Assembly: GCF_007833275.1 (NCBI RefSeq)
Contig: NZ_CP042241.1
Coordinates: forward strand, 372,001-436,000
Direction of reading: 5' to 3'
DNA: 64,000 nucleotides
Origin: Salarchaeum sp. JOR-1
GTDB lineage: Archaea; Halobacteriota; Halobacteria; Halobacteriales; Halobacteriaceae
The stretch's first letter is position 1; every line of letters starts with the position of its first letter. Below, piece by piece: positions 49,117 through 58,111 of the stretch. Below the pieces are notes generated by a model. That model worked only from the letters and a program-made list of their open reading frames with translations. It was not told the DNA's origin and did no database searches. The position numbers and the translations under genes were made by a program.

Positions 49117-50061
49117 TCAGTCGAGTCGCGTGATGTCCGCCAGAACCGCCGTCGCCGTCTCGGGGCCGCCCGCACCCGCCCCGCTGAGGTTCAAACGACC
49201 GGCGTGTTCCGTGTCGAGCTGAACGATGTTGTCCGTGCCGGTGACGGCGAGCGGGTCGTTCTCCGGGACGAGGCGCGGACCGACGCGAATGCCGCCGCTG
49301 GCCGTGACCTCGCCAATGAGGCGAACCGTCCGGCCGTCCTCCGCAGCGACCTCCAACGCGCTCCCCGGGAAGTCCTCGATACCCTCCACGTCAACGTCCT
49401 CGAGGGAGTAGCCACCGCCGTGGATCACGTTCGCGAGAATCGCACCCTTGAGCGCGGCATCCGTCCCGTCCACGTCGAACGAGGGGTCGGCCTCCGCGAC
49501 TCCGAGATCCTGCGCCTCCGCGAGCACGTGCTCGTAGCCCAGTCCGTCCGCGCTCATCCGAGAGAGCACGAAGTTCGCAGTGCCGTTGAGAACGCCGCGC
49601 ACGGCGTTCACGCGCTCCGCACCGACGCCCTCGATGGTCGAAAGGACGGGGATCGTGCCGGCGACGGTCGCCTCGAACCGGAGGTCGCCCGCGCTCGACT
49701 CGGCGAGCGCGACCACGTCGTCGTAGCGCTCGGCGACCGGCCCCTTGTTCGCGAGTACGACGTGTTTGTCCCGCTCGAACGCCGCTTCGACGTGCTCGAA
49801 TCCGGGATGGGCGTCTCCGAGCGTCGTCGGCGTCACCTCGACGAGCACGTCGTACTCCGCAGCGAGCGCGTCAGCCGGATCCGCCTCGCCGACCGACCCG
49901 ACTCGCTCCTTGTGCGCGAGCGCGCCCTCGACGTCGATACCGTCGGCGTCGGCGACCGAGCCCGTCGAGTCCGCGAACGCCGTCACCGTATGCCCGTACT
50001 CGCCCGCCAGTCGCGCCGTGGACGCGCCGACCGCGCCCGCCCCGAGGATGCAGAGCCGCAT
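49117..50061 (-). CDS. hom: Homoserine dehydrogenase
   Basis: 314-aa NAD(P)-dependent enzyme that reduces aspartate semialdehyde to homoserine, for threonine and methionine synthesis. N-terminal Rossmann motif LGAGAVGASTARLA (6-19); HVVLANKGPVAERYDDVV near 100; the family signature GVLNGTANFVLSRM (near 155) and AEADPSFDVDGTDAALKGAI (near 193). There is no ACT domain in this chain. The upstream co-oriented gene (stop codon directly adjacent to this start) encodes two ACT-like domains and is likely its regulatory subunit. Confidence 0.95.
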   Translation of the reverse strand: MRLCILGAGAVGASTARLAGEYGHTVTAFADSTGSVADADGIDVEGALAHKERVGSVGEADPADALAAEYDVLVEVTPTTLGDAHPGFEHVEAAFERDKHVVLANKGPVAERYDDVVALAESSAGDLRFEATVAGTIPVLSTIEGVGAERVNAVRGVLNGTANFVLSRMSADGLGYEHVLAEAQDLGVAEADPSFDVDGTDAALKGAILANVIHGGGYSLEDVDVEGIEDFPGSALEVAAEDGRTVRLIGEVTASGGIRVGPRLVPENDPLAVTGTDNIVQLDTEHAGRLNLSGAGAGGPETATAVLADITRLD

Positions 50062-50586
50062 TCAGGCCACCCCCGCGAACGGCGCGACCACGCGCAATCC
50101 CTTCTCGTCCGCGATGTCCCGCACCGCGTCAAGCGTGCGCTCGACCGACCCGGATTCGACGGCGAGACGAACGCGCGCGCTGGAGCGCTCGCTCGTCCCC
50201 TCCTCAGACGTGAGCGAGAAGTCCGTCACGCTCGCCTTCGCCTCGGATTCGAGCCGGGAGAGCGTATCCGAGAGGTCGGTGTCGATGAGGTGGCCGGCGA
50301 CGATGACAGTCACCTCCTCGCCGTACTCCTCCGTTCCCGCCTGCGTGACGTTCACGCCGTTGTCCCGGAGCGCCGCGACGATGTCGTCGAACTGCCCCGC
50401 CGTACACTCCAGATCGACCTCGACCGGGATGTGGCCGCGCGGTGTGACGTGCCCGCGCTCGTGGAACACGCTCAAGAGGTTCCCGCCGTTCTCCGCGATG
50501 GGCTGAAGCGCCCCGAGGAGTTCGCCCGGTTCGTCAACGAGTTCGAGGCGAACCGTGTGAGCCTGCCGTACCGCGTCCTCACTCAC
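50062..50586 (-). CDS. ACT-domain regulatory protein paired with homoserine dehydrogenase
   Basis: 174-aa protein with an N-terminal ACT domain (LELVDEPGELLGALQPIAEN) and a second ACT-like repeat (AVESGSVERTLDAVRDIADE). ACT domains bind amino acids; being upstream of hom with no gap, it probably senses threonine or a related product and controls that enzyme. I use the GTG at 50586 (SEDAVRQAHTVRLELVDE); GTG codons further upstream to 50595 are alternatives. No ATG is suitable. Confidence 0.88.
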   Translation of the reverse strand: MSEDAVRQAHTVRLELVDEPGELLGALQPIAENGGNLLSVFHERGHVTPRGHIPVEVDLECTAGQFDDIVAALRDNGVNVTQAGTEEYGEEVTVIVAGHLIDTDLSDTLSRLESEAKASVTDFSLTSEEGTSERSSARVRLAVESGSVERTLDAVRDIADEKGLRVVAPFAGVA

Positions 50587-50929
50587 GCCCACCACCCCGT
50601 GCAGTCAGGATACCTGTAATTGTCGACACGAAGCCCGCTACCGGTGGCTCCGCGTCGATACGGCTCGCAGCAACCCTGCCTGCGTGCATACTCACCCCTC
50701 ACAGCCCTGTCCGGTATAAGCCTTCGGCAGGGGTCGAAATTGCCGGACAGTGAGGCGGAAGGACGACCCTGCCCGCCCCCAAGAACGCAGAGACCGGGAC
50801 GCGAGATTGTCAGAGCACGCTATCGGCGGGACTGGAGAAGAGAGAGACGACGGGGCCGGGCAGTGACACAGCACGAGCGCACTCGCGCGAACGAGCAGTT
50901 CGGAGAACCCGGACCTTCGCGCGATTCCG

Positions 50930-50948
50930 TCGCTCGCGGAGCGAGCGA
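50930..50948. repeat. Perfect 8-bp hairpin, TCGCTCGC-GGA-GCGAGCGA
   Basis: Perfect inverted repeat with a three-base loop, downstream of fusA. Confidence 0.6.
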
Positions 50949-50974
50949 GGGGTAGTCCGGGTTTCACGCCGAGC

Positions 50975-50991
50975 GGTCGGCGGAGCCGACC
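50975..50991 (-). terminator. Perfect 7-bp hairpin close to fusA 3' end
   Basis: GGTCGGC and GCCGACC pair around GGA, 19 nt after the fusA stop codon. Followed by the second hairpin. It is a candidate 3' UTR structure or terminator. Confidence 0.45.
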
Positions 50992-51009
50992 CGAGGCGCG
51001 AAACGTGGG

Positions 51010-53196
51010 TTAGAAGTAGTCGATGCTCTCGGGAAGCTCGGTCTTCATGCCCTTGCGCTCTCGGATCTCCGTGATCTTCTCGGGCTGGAGGTTGTCGGAG
51101 AGCACGCGGAACCCGGCGTTCTCCGTGTTCCAGGACGCGCGGCCCTCGGTGGCGCTGCGGATGTCACTGGAGAACCCGATCATCTCCTCGACGGGCGCGA
51201 TACCCTCGACGACCATCAGGTCGCCTTCCTGGTACATGTCGTCGACGCGGCCGCGGCGGCCCTGAATCTCGCCGGACGCCGCGCCCATGTGTTCGGACGG
51301 AACGTCGATGCGAACGTCCTGGATGGGTTCGAGGAGTCGAACCTGCGCGTCGATGAGGGCGCGGTGCACGGCGTCACGCACTGCGGGAATGACCTGTGCG
51401 GGACCGCGGTGGATGGCGTCCTCGTGGAGACGGGCGTCGTGCAGGCGGAACAGCGCGCCCTGCACGGGCTCGTTCGCGAGCGGGCCGTTGTCGAGGGCGT
51501 CCTGCAGGCCTTCGAGGACGAGCTCCATCGTCTCGTTCAGGTGCTGGATACCCTTCGTGTCGTCGATGAAGATGTTCGTCTTGTGGATGTCCTCGACTTC
51601 CTGCGAGGTATCCTTGTCCATGCCGGCCTCCTGGAGCGCTTCGCGGCGTTCCTGCTCGGGCATTTCCATGGAGACCTCGCCGAGCTGGATGGCGTCGACG
51701 ATGTCCTGACCGAGCGGTTCGACGGTGATGTAGAACCGGTTGTGGTTGTTCGGGGAACGCCCCTCGACTTCACGGGACTCCTGGGTCGGGGCTTCACGGT
51801 AGACGACGATGGGTTCGCCCGTGATGACCGGAATACCCTGGTTGCGCTCGATGCGCTGCGTGATGACTTCGAGGTGGAGTTCGCCCTGCCCGCTGACGAG
51901 GTGTTCGCCGGTGTCCTCGTTGATCTCGATCTGGATGGTGGGGTCTTCCTTCGCGACCTGCTGGAGCGTCTCGATGAGCTTCGGCAGGTCGTCCATGTTC
52001 TTCGCCTCGATGGACTTCGTGATGACGGGCTCGCTGATGTGTTCGATGGACTCGAACGGCGTCATCTCCACCGAGGAGACGGTCGAGCCCGCGATGGCGT
52101 CCTTCAGGCCGGTGACGGCGGCGATGTTTCCGGCGGGAACGCGGTCGACTTCCTCGCGCTCGCCACCCATGTAGATACCGACGGACTGCACGCGGTTCGT
52201 GCCCGCGGTACCGGAGACGTGGAGATCCTGGCCCTTCTCCAGCGTCCCGGAGAAGACGCGACCGGCGGCGATTTCGCCCGCGTGCGGGTCGACACCGATG
52301 TCAGTCACCATCAGGACGACCTCGCCGTCGGGGTTCACGTCACGCATGTCGTGCGCGAGGTCGGAGTCCGCGTCGCCACGCCAGACCGTGGGGATACGGC
52401 GGGGCTGGGCCTCGACTGGGTTCGGGAAGTGCTCCGCGACCATGTCCAGAACGACGTCCGCGAGCGGCGTGCGGTCGTGGAGTTCCTGGCGCTTGTCGTT
52501 GCGTTCGAGTTCGATGATGTCGCCGAAGTCGATGCCGGTGCGCTGCATCGAGGGCATCGAGACGCCCCACTTGTAGAGCGCGGATCCGAAGGCGACCGTG
52601 CCGTCCTCGACGCTGACCGTCCAGTCGTCGATGTCGTCGCGGTCTTCGGTCATCCCGCGGATGAGCTCGTTCACGTCGTTGATGACGTCGAGGAGGCGCT
52701 CCTGCATCTCCTGGGGGCCCTCCTGGAGCTCGCTGATGAGGCGGTCGACCTTGTTGATGAACAGCGTCGGCTTCACGCCCTCGCGGAGCGCCTGCCGAAC
52801 GACGGTTTCCGTCTGCGGCATCGCGCCCTCGACGGCGTCCACGACGACGAGCGCGCCGTCGACCGCACGCATCGCACGCGTCACGTCGCCACCGAAGTCG
52901 ACGTGACCGGGCGTGTCGATGAGGTTCACGAGGTGGTTCGTGCCCTCGTACTCGTGCGTCATGGAGACGTTCGCGGCGTCGATGGTGATACCGCGCTCCT
53001 GTTCGTCCTCCTCCGTGTCCATCGCGAGCTGCTCGCCCGCGGTCTCGTCGGAGATCATCCCCGCGCCGGCGAGGAGGTTGTCGGTGAGGGTCGTCTTCCC
53101 GTGGTCGACGTGGGCGGCGATGGCGATGTTCCGGATGTTCTCCGGTTCGTCCATCAGCCGCTCACACTGTTCGACGATCTTCTTGCGTCGGCCCAT
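51010..53196 (-). CDS. fusA: Translation elongation factor aEF-2
   Basis: 728-aa translocase GTPase. G motifs [16 protein letters not shown] (28-43), [12 protein letters not shown] (near 91), NKVDRL (near 148). Domain order II-III-IV-V follows, including the loop [20 protein letters not shown] near the C-terminus. In domain [22 protein letters not shown] carries the His expected to become diphthamide (in the [12 protein letters not shown] stretch). The length is typical. The ATG at 53196 ([18 protein letters not shown]) is the standard archaeal start. Confidence 0.98.
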   Translation of the reverse strand: MGRRKKIVEQCERLMDEPENIRNIAIAAHVDHGKTTLTDNLLAGAGMISDETAGEQLAMDTEEDEQERGITIDAANVSMTHEYEGTNHLVNLIDTPGHVDFGGDVTRAMRAVDGALVVVDAVEGAMPQTETVVRQALREGVKPTLFINKVDRLISELQEGPQEMQERLLDVINDVNELIRGMTEDRDDIDDWTVSVEDGTVAFGSALYKWGVSMPSMQRTGIDFGDIIELERNDKRQELHDRTPLADVVLDMVAEHFPNPVEAQPRRIPTVWRGDADSDLAHDMRDVNPDGEVVLMVTDIGVDPHAGEIAAGRVFSGTLEKGQDLHVSGTAGTNRVQSVGIYMGGEREEVDRVPAGNIAAVTGLKDAIAGSTVSSVEMTPFESIEHISEPVITKSIEAKNMDDLPKLIETLQQVAKEDPTIQIEINEDTGEHLVSGQGELHLEVITQRIERNQGIPVITGEPIVVYREAPTQESREVEGRSPNNHNRFYITVEPLGQDIVDAIQLGEVSMEMPEQERREALQEAGMDKDTSQEVEDIHKTNIFIDDTKGIQHLNETMELVLEGLQDALDNGPLANEPVQGALFRLHDARLHEDAIHRGPAQVIPAVRDAVHRALIDAQVRLLEPIQDVRIDVPSEHMGAASGEIQGRRGRVDDMYQEGDLMVVEGIAPVEEMIGFSSDIRSATEGRASWNTENAGFRVLSDNLQPEKITEIRERKGMKTELPESIDYF

Positions 53197-53337
53197 TATG
53201 GAGGATTATACCGGTAGCGGGTTCAAAAGGGTAGTGTTTCTCCGCGAGAAAGGCGTCTCCGTACGGTATCGGGTATCACAGCAGAACCCGCGGGCGGCGC
53301 AAGAGCCTTATTCGAGCACGCCGTGCTAACGTCTTAC

Positions 53338-54099
53338 ATGGATGTTCTCGTGCAAGGTGCGGGGCCGACCGCACCCTTTCTCGGCGCCCGCGACGTCTTC
53401 GAGATAGACCACGACCTCACGAAGCCCGTGCACGTCCACGTGCGCGAGAACCCGGACGAGCGCACGTGGGCGGGCCACCACGACGACCACCACGTCCTCA
53501 ACATCTCCCGAAAAGCCGCCACGTCCGCGATGGCGCGCCAACTCGCGCTCCACGAGTACGCACATATGCGCCGCCACGAGGAAGGACACCCCTCGCACAC
53601 GCTCTCGATGGACGAAGTGCTCTTCCTCGCGCTCCCCGGCCGCCAGGTCGAGCGTCGCGTGCTCACGCAGTGCTACCAGCTCGCGAACCACGCGAAAGAC
53701 ATCTACGCCGACGACATCACGCTCACCGTCGGGCCGACCGACAAGCTCGCGGCGTTCCTCGAGTCCGAACTCGCCGCCGCCGTCAGCGACCACCCCGCAC
53801 CCAACCGGGACGGCCACCGGATCACCGCCGGCGCCGACCCCGGAATGACCGCCGTGAACGCCGCCTTCGCGCTCGCGCTCCTCGAACGCCACGACGCCAT
53901 CAGCCCGACCAGCCGGCTCTACGACCTCGCGCACGCCGCCGACCAGGACACCCCGCACGTGAGCGTCGACGAGTTCCGCGAACGCTTCGCGTCCTTCGCG
54001 GACGACCCCGACCAGTCCACGTACCGCCGCGAACTCGTCGACCTCGTCCGCGCGTACGCCGACAGCCAGCCCAGCACGAGCGGCCCCGCGTCCGATTAA
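53338..54099 (+). CDS. DUF5781 family protein with HExxH zinc-protease motif
   Basis: 253-aa haloarchaeal protein. It contains H72-E73-Y-A-H76 in LALHEYAHMRRHEEGHPSH, the gluzincin-type zinc motif, with a downstream acidic helix (ANHAKDIYADDITL, near 117-130) that could give the third ligand. The family (DUF5781) has no known substrate. The N-terminus MDVLVQGAGPTAPFLGARD lacks a signal peptide, so it is likely cytoplasmic. The ATG at 53338 is chosen (five codons after a TTG/ATG-like start in the longer frame). It is divergent from fusA and overlaps the MFS gene's stop by 4 nt. Confidence 0.82.
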   Translation: MDVLVQGAGPTAPFLGARDVFEIDHDLTKPVHVHVRENPDERTWAGHHDDHHVLNISRKAATSAMARQLALHEYAHMRRHEEGHPSHTLSMDEVLFLALPGRQVERRVLTQCYQLANHAKDIYADDITLTVGPTDKLAAFLESELAAAVSDHPAPNRDGHRITAGADPGMTAVNAAFALALLERHDAISPTSRLYDLAHAADQDTPHVSVDEFRERFASFADDPDQSTYRRELVDLVRAYADSQPSTSGPASD

Positions 54100-55277
54100 C
54101 GCCGCGAGACCACTGCCGCGCCGACCACGAGGAAGAGCGTGCCGAGCGCGGCGACAGTGACTGTCGGCCCGACAGCGCCGGCGAACACGCCGGCCGCGAG
54201 CGCGAGTGGCGACCGAACGACGCTGTACGCCATCGACGCGGCGGACAGCGATGTCGCTCGGCCCGCCGAGGGGACGTGGTCGTTGATGTATCCGTTCGCG
54301 ACCGGCCGGACGACCGCGCGACCCGCCCGCATCACGACGAACGCGGGAAGTGCGACCCGTGCGACGACGACGGGAACGACGAGGAGAACTGCGGCGAGTA
54401 CGCCGACCCCGACGACTGCACCCCACGGACCAGCAACGTCCCGGACACGTCCTGCGTGCTGGCCGGTAACCGCCGATGCGACCGTGAACGCTGCGTACAG
54501 CAGTCCGAGCGCGAGTCCGGGTGCGAGCGGAACTCCCGCGAGCGCCACCGCCCCCGGGTCGGCGAATCCCGTCGCACCGAGCGCGTCCACGACGGTCGGC
54601 TGGACGTACGTGTTCGCGACGCCCGTTATCGCGAGGAACGCGGCGACGACGACGAGGAACGCCCGGAGCGGCGGACGGGAGAACTCCCCACGAACAACGG
54701 AGAGCGCCTCGGAGACTGTGATGGTGTTCCCGGCCGCCGGCGCCGCGGGGAGCGTCGCAAGCACGAAAACGCCGAGCGCGTTCAACGTGAGCGCGAGAAC
54801 GAACGGATAGGCCGGGTCAACCCCGTAGAGCGCGCCGCCCGCGACCATCCCGAGCACGGACACATAGCGGGTGACGGCACCGCCGCGTCCCCGGACGCGA
54901 GTGAACAATCCCGCTTCCCCGCGGCTGTCGAGCACCTCGTACAGCCACGCGTCACCGCTCCCGGACTGGAAGGCGAGACCGAGCGCCCAAAGCACGTAGA
55001 GAACGACGAACGCGGGAAACGTCGTCGCGACGACGAACCCCGCAAGCGAGCAGACGCTGCACGCGAGGCCGAGCGCGAGGCTCGCGCGCTCCCCGACGCG
55101 ATCCGCGGCGTACCCGGTCGGGACTTCGAACGCGACGACCAGCGTCGCCGACAGCGCGCTCAACGCACCCACCTGTGGAAACGAGAGCGTGCGCAGGAGG
55201 AACAGCGTGAAGACGGGCGTGATGAATCCGACGGAGAGCGTGGCCCGATGGAGGTAGTAGCGGCGGACGACACCCAT
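54096..55277 (-). CDS. MFS transporter
   Basis: 393-aa permease with about twelve hydrophobic helices and the MFS motif-A-like loop after helix 2 (PTGYAADRVGERASLALGL, near 52-70). The second half begins with AFLVVVAAFLAITGVANTYV. Such proteins move sugars, drugs or other small solutes by proton or sodium symport or antiport; the substrate is not predictable. It sits inside the str region between rps7 and the DUF5781 gene, which suggests a later insertion. The stop overlaps the convergent gene by 4 nt. Confidence 0.9.
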   Translation of the reverse strand: MGVVRRYYLHRATLSVGFITPVFTLFLLRTLSFPQVGALSALSATLVVAFEVPTGYAADRVGERASLALGLACSVCSLAGFVVATTFPAFVVLYVLWALGLAFQSGSGDAWLYEVLDSRGEAGLFTRVRGRGGAVTRYVSVLGMVAGGALYGVDPAYPFVLALTLNALGVFVLATLPAAPAAGNTITVSEALSVVRGEFSRPPLRAFLVVVAAFLAITGVANTYVQPTVVDALGATGFADPGAVALAGVPLAPGLALGLLYAAFTVASAVTGQHAGRVRDVAGPWGAVVGVGVLAAVLLVVPVVVARVALPAFVVMRAGRAVVRPVANGYINDHVPSAGRATSLSAASMAYSVVRSPLALAAGVFAGAVGPTVTVAALGTLFLVVGAAVVSRR

Positions 55278-55374
55278 ACGGGCGAGTCACGAGAGAGCGG
55301 GAAAACAGTTCGCTGAAACGGATTTTTGTAACAAACCTGTTGCTATCGGGCGAGAGAAACGGAGAAAACCCGTG

Positions 55375-55986
55375 TTAGCGTGCCGCCGCGGCGACGCGTT
55401 CCTTCTCTTCCTTCTGACTGACGGCGTACGTCTGTACGTCGTAATCAGCCGCGCCGAGGAGCTGCTCCGCGAGCGCGTCCGCCGCGCTCGTCGAGGTCTT
55501 GAAGGACGCGGAGTGCATGCCGTCCGCGAGGAACTTCAGGGCCTGATCGACGCGACGCTGCGGCGCGACGTCGACCGCCTTCGGAACCGAGATACCGCCG
55601 TACTTCAGGCGAACCGTCTCCTCCCGGGGCGCGGCGTTCTCGACCGCGCGCACGAGCACCTGCACGGGGTTCTCCTCCGTGCGCTCGTGAATCGTGTCGA
55701 ACGCCTCGCGCACGATCTGGAGCGCCTTCTGCTTCTTGCCCGTGTTGTCCTCGGTCTGCATCAGGCGGTTCGTGAGGCGCTCCACGATGGAGATTTCGCT
55801 CTTCTTGAACTGCTTGTTCGCGTGACGCCCCATCGTGTGCGCGATGGGCGTGACCGTGATGTAGCGCCGCGTGCTCGGGTCGCGGTACTGGATGTCCGTG
55901 ACCTCCCACTTGCCGAAGAGCGCGGCGTTCGCCTCCGCCTCCTCGCTACCGGCCGGCGTCTCGGGCTCGGGTGCGTCGCTGCTCAT
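55375..55986 (-). CDS. rps7: Ribosomal protein uS7
   Basis: 203-aa small-subunit protein uS7. Conserved parts are [40 protein letters not shown] and the [20 protein letters not shown] loop, ending [13 protein letters not shown]-like ([13 protein letters not shown]). An acidic N-terminal extension (residues 1-22) is typical of haloarchaea. It overlaps rps12 by 4 nt (ATGA), so the two are co-translated. Confidence 0.98.
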   Translation of the reverse strand: MSSDAPEPETPAGSEEAEANAALFGKWEVTDIQYRDPSTRRYITVTPIAHTMGRHANKQFKKSEISIVERLTNRLMQTEDNTGKKQKALQIVREAFDTIHERTEENPVQVLVRAVENAAPREETVRLKYGGISVPKAVDVAPQRRVDQALKFLADGMHSASFKTSTSAADALAEQLLGAADYDVQTYAVSQKEEKERVAAAAR

Positions 55987-56411
55987 CGTACCGGCTTCTC
56001 CGCGTTCCCGCGAACGAGCTCGATCAGCGAGACACCGTTCACCTTCTCGACCTTGTAGTTCACGCCGGAGAGGTCGCCCATCGCACGGCCCTTCGCACCG
56101 CCGATACCGGCGATAGTGACTTCGTCGTGCTCGTCGATGAACGAGATAGCGCCGTCACCGGGACAGAACGCGGTGACCTGCTTCCCGTTCTTGATGAGCT
56201 GCACCCGAACACACTTCCGGATCGCGGAGTTCGGCTGCTTCGCTTCGATACCAACCTTCTCCAGGACGATGCCGCGACCCTGCGGCGCGCCCTCGAGCGG
56301 GTCGGACTTGGACTTGAGTCCGCGCTCTCGCCGCGCGTAATCCGAATCAGACCACCGCTGACTCTGGCGGTCTTTCTTCAGCTTACGGGCGGCATACTTG
56401 CCGTTAGCCAT
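55983..56411 (-). CDS. rps12: Ribosomal protein uS12
   Basis: 142-aa uS12, involved in decoding accuracy. Conserved loops are [40 protein letters not shown] and [20 protein letters not shown]. The length is normal. A strong TATA element (GAATTTAAGTA) lies 23-33 nt before the ATG, in the 90-nt gap after nusA, so rps12-rps7 can be transcribed apart from the rpo genes. Confidence 0.98.
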   Translation of the reverse strand: MANGKYAARKLKKDRQSQRWSDSDYARRERGLKSKSDPLEGAPQGRGIVLEKVGIEAKQPNSAIRKCVRVQLIKNGKQVTAFCPGDGAISFIDEHDEVTIAGIGGAKGRAMGDLSGVNYKVEKVNGVSLIELVRGNAEKPVR

Positions 56412-56433
56412 AGGGGATGATTACGGAGGCAAA

Positions 56434-56444
56434 TACTTAAATTC
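56434..56444 (-). promoter_or_regulatory. TATA element for rps12-rps7
   Basis: On the minus strand GAATTTAAGTA lies about 23-33 nt upstream of the rps12 ATG (56411), a near-ideal archaeal TATA box for a leaderless start. Confidence 0.7.
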
Positions 56445-56501
56445 GGCCTTTCGCGTTCACGCTCGTGGTACGCGTGAACACACGCTGACAGTCGACGGGC
56501 G

Positions 56502-56927
56502 TCAGGTCAGCTGGATGTCGTCGATGTCGTAGTGTCGCTTCGCGAGCGTCTTCGCGAGCTCGATGTTGTGACCGGCTTCGCCGATGGCGACGCCGCGGTC
56601 TTCGTGCGCGACTTCGGCGTACGCGACCGTGTCGCGGTTCTCGCTGATGGTGACGTTGTAGACGGCGGCCGGGCTGAGAGCGTTCGCGACGAAGCCCTCG
56701 GGCGTCGGGGCGTCCTCCACGAGTTTGACGTCCCGACCGAGTTCGTCCTCGACGCGTTCGACGTTCCGCCCGCCGGGGCCGATCGCGCTCCCGATTTCGC
56801 CCGCTTTCACGACGAAGACGACGCGGTCGTGCTCGTCGTCGACGAGGCAGTCGACAGCGGTAGCGTCCGTGACCTCCTCGAACACGACGATGCACTGGCG
56901 GGCGTCGTCGGAGAGCGTGACGGTCAT
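56502..56927 (-). CDS. nusA: NusA-like transcription factor (archaeal, KH domains only)
   Basis: 141-aa archaeal NusA. It consists of KH domains: DRVVFVVKAGEIGSAIGPGG (first KH GxxG loop near 51) and AHEDRGVAIGEAGHNIELAK (second near 110). Bacterial NusA has additional N- and C-terminal domains absent here. It binds RNA and is thought to affect termination or elongation. Its ATG overlaps the rpoA2 stop by 1 nt (TGATG). Confidence 0.96.
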   Translation of the reverse strand: MTVTLSDDARQCIVVFEEVTDATAVDCLVDDEHDRVVFVVKAGEIGSAIGPGGRNVERVEDELGRDVKLVEDAPTPEGFVANALSPAAVYNVTISENRDTVAYAEVAHEDRGVAIGEAGHNIELAKTLAKRHYDIDDIQLT

Positions 56928-58111
56928 CAGTCCGACTTAGACCCCATCCGGAGGTCGACGTCGCCGGTGCCGAGTTTGACCGGCTTCCCGACGATGACGT
57001 TCTCGATGACGCCGTCGAGGTCGTCCGCCTCGCCGTAGATGGCGGCGTCGAGGAGGTGGTTGACCGTGACCTCGAACGCCGCGCGGGCGAGCACGGAATC
57101 CTTGTTCCCGCTGATGCCGTGGCGGCCGATGGACTGGATAGTGCCGTCGTTCGTCATGATGTCCGCGACGAGCATCAAGTGGCGGATGTTCACGTCGCCG
57201 AGGCCCTGTTCTTCGAGCGTGTCCATCGTCTCGTTGATGATGGCTTCGCGCGCGGCCTCGATACCGAGGGTCTTGTGGATCTCGTGGATGTTGTTACACG
57301 AGGTTCGAGTTTCGTCGACGCCGTCGATGCGCAGCACCTTCTTGAGCGCCGACCCCTCCGTGTACAGGACGAACTCCTCGCCCTCCTCCGTGTCCTCCTT
57401 CCGGACGACGACGCGCGTGACGTCCTCGATTCCCTTGAACACCACGTCGCGGAGCTGTTCGACGAGCTGGAGGAGGTCGCGGTAGCTCGGCTCCTCGGGG
57501 CCGAACTCGAGGACAGTGCCCTGCTGGGTGACTTTCACGCCGAGGGAGTCCTCGATGATGTCCGCGATGTCGCCCGCGATCTCGTTCGTCGAGTCCATGG
57601 TCGGCCAGCGCTCCTGAAGCGTGTCCTCGTTCAGGTCGATGCTGACGATCATGTCGGCGACGTTCGTCGAGATGTCGCCGAGCGAGAGGATTCGCGTGGA
57701 CTCGATATTCCACACGACCTCGTGCGCCTTCTCGCGGTCGTCCCGGTGTTCCTCGTCCAGGTGGACGGTCATCACGGGCGTGTCCGGGTTCTTCCGGGCG
57801 TCCACGAGCTCGATAAGCCGCGGGAGGCCCTGCGTCACGTCCATCTCCGCGACGCCCGCGTAGTGGAAGGTGTTCATCGTCATCTGCGTTCCCGGCTCCC
57901 CGATGGACTGCGCGCTCACCGTCCCGACGGGGTCAAGGGGGTCGACGCGCGTGTCCATGTACTGGGACTCGACGGCCTTCGCGATCTGTTCTGCCTGCTT
58001 GGTCGTGACGCCGTCGCGGGATTCGATGGCGTCGTAGACCTCTTCTTTGAGCCGTCGCGGGAGGCTGCGGTCTTCCACGGCGGCTTCGATGTCGTCGGTG
58101 ATTTCGGTCAT
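56927..58111 (-). CDS. rpoA2: RNA polymerase subunit A''
   Basis: 394-aa C-terminal part of the archaeal largest RNA polymerase subunit (Rpo1C), containing the jaw and part of the trigger loop/cleft. The motif [20 protein letters not shown] and [20 protein letters not shown] (near 57-95) is the trigger-loop region; the C-terminus [20 protein letters not shown] is also conserved. The split from A' is usual for archaea. Start and rpoA1 stop overlap by 1 nt (TAATG). Confidence 0.98.
   Translation of the reverse strand: MTEITDDIEAAVEDRSLPRRLKEEVYDAIESRDGVTTKQAEQIAKAVESQYMDTRVDPLDPVGTVSAQSIGEPGTQMTMNTFHYAGVAEMDVTQGLPRLIELVDARKNPDTPVMTVHLDEEHRDDREKAHEVVWNIESTRILSLGDISTNVADMIVSIDLNEDTLQERWPTMDSTNEIAGDIADIIEDSLGVKVTQQGTVLEFGPEEPSYRDLLQLVEQLRDVVFKGIEDVTRVVVRKEDTEEGEEFVLYTEGSALKKVLRIDGVDETRTSCNNIHEIHKTLGIEAAREAIINETMDTLEEQGLGDVNIRHLMLVADIMTNDGTIQSIGRHGISGNKDSVLARAAFEVTVNHLLDAAIYGEADDLDGVIENVIVGKPVKLGTGDVDLRMGSKSD

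Larger units (their letters stand above)
50587..51009. other. Intergenic region downstream of fusA with tandem hairpins
   Basis: About 420 nt between the ACT gene start and the fusA stop. No gene is supported. It contains two perfect hairpins with GGA loops near fusA (50930-50948 and 50975-50991). The rest shows no identifiable feature. Confidence 0.5.
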
